Positions 6,352 to 9,965 of a DNA stretch of 9,965 nt are shown here, one piece after another. The translations under genes and the position numbers were made by a program. Location: positions 1 to 9,965 of the forward strand of contig DCVU01000022.1 in NCBI GenBank assembly GCA_002327415.1. The letters run 5' to 3'. The stretch is from Smithella sp. UBA2180 (GTDB lineage: Bacteria > Desulfobacterota > Syntrophia > Syntrophales > Smithellaceae). Below the pieces are notes generated by a model. That model ran no database searches. It was given only the letters and a program-made list of their open reading frames with translations, and was not told where the DNA came from. Position 1 is the stretch's first letter, and each line of letters starts with the position of its first letter.

Positions 6352-7290
6352 ATGTATATTAAAAAGACATCTCTGATCTTTCTCCTTTTGTTATCCTTTC
6401 TTCTGTCCTCCTGCCAACCGGCAAAAGAATCAGACAGAGAAGATAAAAAACTAAAGGTAATTGCCACAATTTTTCCTATTTACGATTTTGCCCGCAATAT
6501 CGGTGGGGATAAAATAAAGGTAACCATGCTTCTGCCACCGGGGACAGATGCTCATCATTACGAATTGAAGCCCGAGAATATAATACAGGTCAGCAAAACG
6601 GATATTTTCCTTTTTACCAACTTCGAAATGGAACAGTGGGCATATAAAATCATTAATGCCGCTGAAAAAAATACCAATATGCTGGCTATAGAAACCGGAG
6701 CCGGTGCTTTCTTGCTGCCGTTTAATGAAGAGGATGGAGATCATGGAAATCATATTTCCAAATTTGACCCGCACATCTGGCTGGATATGGATAACGCCAA
6801 AAAAATGATCGATAATATTGCCGCCGCATTTATTAAAAAGGATTCCGGCAACAGTGATTATTATTTTAAAAATGCTCGTAATTACAAGCTTAAGCTAACC
6901 GCTCTGGATCAACGATATCGCACAGAACTAACCGGGTGCAAAACGAAAACAATTTTGCATGCCGGTCATTGGGCATTTGCTTATCTGGCCAAAAGATATA
7001 ATTTGAAATATATTGCGGCTTATAACGTATCGGCTGACGCGGAACCTTCACCGCAAAAGATGATTGCTCTGGTTGAACAAGTAAAAAGAGAAAAGGTTCC
7101 CTGTATCTATTATGAAAACATGATTAGCCCCCGTTTAGCCCAAATGATTGCCGATGAAACAGGTGCCGGTTTGCTGAAACTCAATAACGGGCATGATGTC
7201 AGTAAAACAAACATTAAAAGCGGCGAATCTTTTATTTCATTAATGGAACAAAATTTGACTAATTTAAAAAAAGGATTGCAATGTCCATGA
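6352..7290 (+). CDS. znuA: zinc ABC transporter substrate-binding lipoprotein ZnuA
   Basis: This is a 312-aa periplasmic cluster A-I metal-binding protein that captures Zn2+ and delivers it to ZnuB. The start at 6352 is chosen because it gives a lipoprotein signal peptide (YIKK, hydrophobic 8-18, lipobox LSSC with acylated C21) and an SD-like GGGAAG at 6339-6344; an in-frame ATG at 6289 would lie inside the regulator gene. Expected ligands are H68 (GTDAHHYELKP), H141 (FDPHIWLDMDNA) and H206 (HAGHWAFAYLAKRY). EPSP (231-234) and ENMISPRLAQMIADETGA (255-272) are also family hallmarks. The histidine/acid loop typical of ZnuA is short here (NEEDGDHGNH, 125-134). TroA/MntC-type manganese proteins are the alternative; the third His ligand and Fur-family linkage favour zinc. 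It overlaps znuC by 10 nt, indicating translational coupling. Confidence 0.92.
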   Translation: MYIKKTSLIFLLLLSFLLSSCQPAKESDREDKKLKVIATIFPIYDFARNIGGDKIKVTMLLPPGTDAHHYELKPENIIQVSKTDIFLFTNFEMEQWAYKIINAAEKNTNMLAIETGAGAFLLPFNEEDGDHGNHISKFDPHIWLDMDNAKKMIDNIAAAFIKKDSGNSDYYFKNARNYKLKLTALDQRYRTELTGCKTKTILHAGHWAFAYLAKRYNLKYIAAYNVSADAEPSPQKMIALVEQVKREKVPCIYYENMISPRLAQMIADETGAGLLKLNNGHDVSKTNIKSGESFISLMEQNLTNLKKGLQCP

Positions 7291-8024
7291 ATGTCATCAG
7301 CGTTGATAATTTAACCTTCTGCTACAGCGGCCTGGAAGTCATCAGCGATATTTCCTTTGCCGTAAAAAAAGGCGATTATCTGGGCATTGCCGGACCCAAT
7401 GGATCCGGTAAAAGCACGCTTATTAAAAATATTCTGGGTATCCTGCAGCCGCAAAAGGGACACGTCAATATTTTTGGTCAGCCGCTGACTTCTTTTCATC
7501 AGTGGAACAGAATCGGTTATCTGCCTCAACGAATAAGCGCCTTGAATAATCACTTCCCCAGTACTGTAGAAGAAATCGTTCAATTGGGCATGAAGAAAAG
7601 AACTCCGATCGCCTTAAAGCGTACTTTGGAAATGATGGGAATTGCACACCTTGCCGCCCGCCTGATCGGTGAACTCTCTTACGGCGAACAGCAGCGAACA
7701 ATGCTGGCGCGGGCTTTAATCAGTCAGCCGGATTTGCTCATATTCGATGAACCAACGACGGCTCTTGATCCCGAAACAAGAGAAATTTTCTATTCACTTA
7801 CAGATGAGATGAACCGCACCAACGGTACGACTATTGTTTTGGTTACTCATGACACGGGCGTTATCGGCAAATACGCCTGCAATCTTCTTTATCTCGACAA
7901 GAAAGTAATCTTTTCGGGAACATTCGAAGATTTTTGCGCTTCACCTGATATGGCCGGTTTCTTTGGACCGGTCAGTCAGCATATGATTTGTCATCAGCAC
8001 GATAAATCGGGGAGCAACATTTAA
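7281..8024 (+). CDS. znuC: zinc ABC transporter ATP-binding protein ZnuC
   Basis: This 247-aa ATPase powers the ZnuABC importer from the cytosolic face. All ABC motifs are intact: Walker A GPNGSGKST (38-46), Q-loop Q83 in GYLPQR, signature LSYGEQQR (132-139), Walker B LLIFDEP (152-158) and switch H190 in LVTHD. The C-terminus carries a small Cys/His cluster, HMICHQH (234-240). His-rich tails occur in many ZnuC orthologues and may sense or bind metal, but that role here is inference. The start at 7281 lies 10 nt before the znuA stop and follows AAGGA at 5 nt; ATG 7287, two codons on, is equally possible. The stop overlaps the znuB start by one base (TAATG). Confidence 0.94.
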   Translation: MSMNVISVDNLTFCYSGLEVISDISFAVKKGDYLGIAGPNGSGKSTLIKNILGILQPQKGHVNIFGQPLTSFHQWNRIGYLPQRISALNNHFPSTVEEIVQLGMKKRTPIALKRTLEMMGIAHLAARLIGELSYGEQQRTMLARALISQPDLLIFDEPTTALDPETREIFYSLTDEMNRTNGTTIVLVTHDTGVIGKYACNLLYLDKKVIFSGTFEDFCASPDMAGFFGPVSQHMICHQHDKSGSNI

Positions 8025-8851
8025 TGGGCATTGGAGATATACTTAATTATGAATTTGTTCAACGTGCCATTTTGGCGGGTATCCTGATCGCTGCCATTTC
8101 TTCCATACTGGGAGTGTTTCTTGTCTTGCGCCGTTTTTCTCTGATCGGTGACGGGCTTGCCCATACTACCTTCGGCAGTGTTGCCATTGTAATTCTGCTC
8201 GGCGTAAGCCCTGCCTACATTACATTGGCCGCCCTACCCTTAGTGATGCTTTCATCTCTGGCTATTCTCAAATTGACTCATTCCCAGCGCATCCACGGAG
8301 ACGCGGCCATCGGCATCGTTTCTTCTCTCGGCATCGCCACAGGTATTATTCTGGTAAGTTTATCCAACGGGTATAATGTTGATTTATTCAGCTATCTTTT
8401 CGGCAACATCCTCACGGTTACGCAAACCGAACTCTTTCTCTCTTTGATTGTTTTTATTATTGTCGCCGCCACAGTAATAATTTTTTATGATGATCTTTTT
8501 GCTGTCACTTTTGACGAAGAACTGGCCCAGACAATGGGTGTTAAGACAAAACGTATCAATGTAATTCTTTTTCTACTAACGGCAATCGCAGCAGTTTTAG
8601 CCATGAAAGTAGCAGGTATTATGCTTGTTTCAGCAATGTTGATTTTGCCGCCTTTAACTGCTTTGCAGCTATCCATAAGCTTTAGAAAAACCATTGTTGC
8701 CGCCGCTTGTTTTTCTATTTTATCAGTAATTTGCGGGATTATTCTGGCTTTTTTGTTGAATTTACCGGCGGGAGGAACTATAGTTATTTTCAACATCGGT
8801 TTTCTCTTGTTTATTTTCGGAGCTAAAAAAATACTGCCTTTGCCGAGGTAA
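8024..8851 (+). CDS. znuB: zinc ABC transporter permease ZnuB (ABC-3 family)
   Basis: This 275-aa polytopic inner-membrane permease forms the Zn2+ channel as a dimer with ZnuC. About eight hydrophobic helices span the protein. ABC-3 landmarks are visible: the SLIGDGLAHTTFG segment (39-51, H47), HGDAAIGIVSSLGIATGIILVSL (91-113) and the NVDLFSYLFGN loop (118-128), with AGIMLVSAMLILPPLTAL (197-214) near the ATPase-coupling region. GGGGAG at 8009-8014 precedes the ATG by 9 nt and the start overlaps the znuC stop, so expression is tightly coupled. Length is normal. Manganese or iron transport by this family is possible, but the cognate ZnuA and regulator point to zinc. Confidence 0.93.
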   Translation: MGIGDILNYEFVQRAILAGILIAAISSILGVFLVLRRFSLIGDGLAHTTFGSVAIVILLGVSPAYITLAALPLVMLSSLAILKLTHSQRIHGDAAIGIVSSLGIATGIILVSLSNGYNVDLFSYLFGNILTVTQTELFLSLIVFIIVAATVIIFYDDLFAVTFDEELAQTMGVKTKRINVILFLLTAIAAVLAMKVAGIMLVSAMLILPPLTALQLSISFRKTIVAAACFSILSVICGIILAFLLNLPAGGTIVIFNIGFLLFIFGAKKILPLPR

Positions 8852-8857
8852 AACAAG

Positions 8858-9787
8858 ATGGCTTTTTCTGCCAATCTCTTTTATCGCTCTAACTTGATTT
8901 TTTTACTGGCTCTGATTTGCGGTATAACCTTACCGCAGGGATTCCTCATCGGCAGAATGCTGATCTTTCCGGCGCTGATTATAATTCTAACCATTACATT
9001 ACTTAGATTTCCCCGCGGTTTCTTTCGCCGGCCCGGCCCGCTTTTATCAGCTTCCATTCGAGGCAATATCATGAATTACCTTGTTTTGGGAAACTTCATT
9101 ATTCTGACTAGTATTTTTTTGATCCAAAAACAGGAGTTCTGGATAGGCATGGTATTAATCGCCGCCATGCCGCCTTCGTTAGACATAATTCTTCTGGGCA
9201 ATTTATCGCACATTGAAAAAAAATCAGTTTTTACCAGCCTGGCCGGGGCTTATTTAGGCGCTCTGCTGATTATACCGTTAATAGGATTGGGATTTTTAAA
9301 ATATATAATTCCGAATTATTGGAATATCATCGTAATAGTTCTGGGATTGATTTTACTGCCGCTCATCCTCTCCCGGCTTGCTATCGATAAAGAATGGGAT
9401 AAAATTATTGAGCAATATGAAGAAACAATAATTGATTATTGTTTCTTCATTGTATTTTACACGATAACGGCAAGCGGCAGAAATATTTTTATGCATTGGT
9501 CTTCCGACCTTTTTGTCATTGCTTTGATTGCTTTTGTCAGCACTTTTTTCTTCGCTTTCACTATCAGAAAAATCGGGCTTTATTTTCATAGTAATGAAAG
9601 CAAGATTACTTCTTTTCTTCTTATGGGTACAATGAAAGACTGCGGATTGGCCGGTGGCATAGCACTTATTCTATTTGGCCGGGAGGTTGCCCTTCCATCA
9701 TTGATTTTCGCTGTTTTTACCTTCATTCACATCAACTGGCTTAAATATAAATTAAATTTGACAAACTGGAAAGGCGACCTATTATAA
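8858..9787 (+). CDS. BASS-family (bile acid:sodium symporter-like) membrane transporter, last gene of the zinc operon
   Basis: This is a 309-aa inner-membrane protein with about nine to ten predicted helices. Features that fit the BASS/SBF superfamily are the MPPSLDIILLGNL segment (104-116) followed by SLAGAYLGALLIIPLIG (127-143), and the C-terminal MKDCGLAGGIALILFG....LPSLIFAVF block (259-287), which resembles the second cross-over helix region. The family moves organic anions (bile acids, pantothenate, pyruvate); the related Acr3 group moves arsenite. No substrate can be read here. The start lies 6 nt after the znuB stop, with GAGG at 8845-8848, so it appears to be translated from the zinc transcript. 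Residues 187-198 are encoded by a striking 34-bp palindrome. The 3' end contains the promoter for sodB. Family assignment is from motif resemblance only and moderately sure. Confidence 0.75.
   Translation: MAFSANLFYRSNLIFLLALICGITLPQGFLIGRMLIFPALIIILTITLLRFPRGFFRRPGPLLSASIRGNIMNYLVLGNFIILTSIFLIQKQEFWIGMVLIAAMPPSLDIILLGNLSHIEKKSVFTSLAGAYLGALLIIPLIGLGFLKYIIPNYWNIIVIVLGLILLPLILSRLAIDKEWDKIIEQYEETIIDYCFFIVFYTITASGRNIFMHWSSDLFVIALIAFVSTFFFAFTIRKIGLYFHSNESKITSFLLMGTMKDCGLAGGIALILFGREVALPSLIFAVFTFIHINWLKYKLNLTNWKGDLL
9417..9450. repeat. 34-bp near-perfect palindrome inside the BASS-family gene
   Basis: ATGAAGAAACAATAAT, then TG, then ATTATTGTTTCTTCAT: two 16-bp perfect inverted arms with a 2-bp centre, encoding residues 187-198 (YEETIIDYCFFI). 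It is AT-rich and has no U-run directly after, so it is not a standard terminator. It would form a long mRNA hairpin in the operon's last gene. Confidence 0.85.
9758..9785 (+). promoter_or_regulatory. sigma70-type promoter for sodB
   Basis: A perfect TTGACA (9758-9763), a 16-nt spacer and TATTAT (9780-9785) lie over the last codons of the BASS-family gene. TATAAA at 9783-9788 (19-nt spacer) is a second -10 option. This would let superoxide dismutase be expressed independently of the zinc operon, with a leader of about 40 nt. Confidence 0.6.
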
Positions 9788-9831
9788 AAATAACAATTGG
9801 ACCCTATAAAAACACATAAAGGAGAATAACT

Positions 9832-9965
9832 ATGGCCATATCATTACCGGAACTCCCATTTGGGAAAGATGCGTTAGCGCCTGTCATCAGCGCCAATACT
9901 TTAGATTTCCATTACGGCAAACATCACAAAGCCTACGTGGATAATTTAAATAAATTGATCGCCGG
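9832..9965 (+). CDS. sodB: iron superoxide dismutase, N-terminal part (3'-partial)
   Basis: The first 44 residues of a cytosolic Fe-type superoxide dismutase, which converts superoxide to O2 and H2O2. The translation begins MAISLPELPFGKDALAPVIS and continues to NTLDFHYGKHHKAYVDNLNKLI. This is the diagnostic SOD N-terminal alpha-hairpin, with the first metal ligand H27 in the FHYGKHH motif. The FGKDALAP form is that of SodB-type rather than Mn SodA-type enzymes, though metal cannot be settled without the C-terminal half. AAAGGAG at 9818-9824 sits 7 nt before the ATG. A good promoter lies within the end of the preceding gene. The window edge cuts the gene, with about three quarters missing. Confidence 0.93.
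   Translation, partial: MAISLPELPFGKDALAPVISANTLDFHYGKHHKAYVDNLNKLIA

Noticed and set aside
6289..7290. Longer znuA reading from ATG 6289
   Set aside because: It would overlap the regulator gene by about 60 nt and add 21 polar and basic residues in front of a proper lipoprotein signal peptide. ATG 6352 fits signal and spacing better.
1..9965. CRISPR arrays, tRNA/rRNA genes, phage or toxin-antitoxin modules
   Set aside because: No regularly spaced direct repeats, tRNA-like cloverleaf sequences, integrases or toxin/antitoxin pairs were recognised by reading either strand.

Overview
The window looks like chromosomal DNA of an anaerobic or microaerophilic Gram-negative bacterium. A Desulfobacterota member of the Syntrophus/Smithella/Geobacter type is my best guess. 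The pointers are a lone acyl-CoA ligase, a bacteriohemerythrin-like protein, an Fe-type superoxide dismutase, a Kef-type antiporter and an interspersed inverted-repeat element of a style I associate with those genomes. The placement is inference, since no rRNA or other phylogenetic marker is present. All genes read as ordinary bacterial genes, and I see no phage, CRISPR, tRNA or rRNA.

Left part (1-2400): the 3' two thirds of a Kef/CPA2-type cation:proton antiporter with a C-terminal RCK_N/TrkA-N domain, cut by the window edge. It is followed by an AT-rich, isolated GT90/CAP10-family glycosyltransferase with almost no Shine-Dalgarno sequence. Middle (2410-5200): a long acyl-CoA ligase on the minus strand, visibly more GC-rich than its neighbours. 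It is divergent from a six-helix membrane protein of unknown function, which has its own good promoter and SD. A roughly 190-bp element with imperfect terminal inverted repeats fills the gap between that gene and the convergent hemerythrin-like gene.

Right part (5198-9965): a minus-strand hemerythrin-domain gene stands divergent from a compact zinc-uptake operon on the plus strand. The operon order is Fur-family regulator (probably Zur), znuA (zinc-binding lipoprotein), znuC (ATPase), znuB (permease), then a BASS-family (bile acid:sodium symporter-like) membrane protein. Genes abut or overlap throughout (gaps of 2, -10, -1 and 6 nt). A TATAAT box directly followed by a TGCAAC-N3-GTTGCA palindrome precedes the regulator gene and is the obvious candidate autoregulatory operator. 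The window closes with the start of sodB (Fe-SOD), which has its own good promoter inside the 3' end of the BASS gene.

Functionally the right half is a metal/oxygen homeostasis block: zinc sensing and import, an O2-binding or iron-storing hemerythrin and a superoxide dismutase. The most unusual points are the BASS-family transporter as the last gene of a zinc operon, a 34-bp near-perfect palindrome inside its coding sequence, and the candidate Zur operator. I found no clearly new defence or mobile system.
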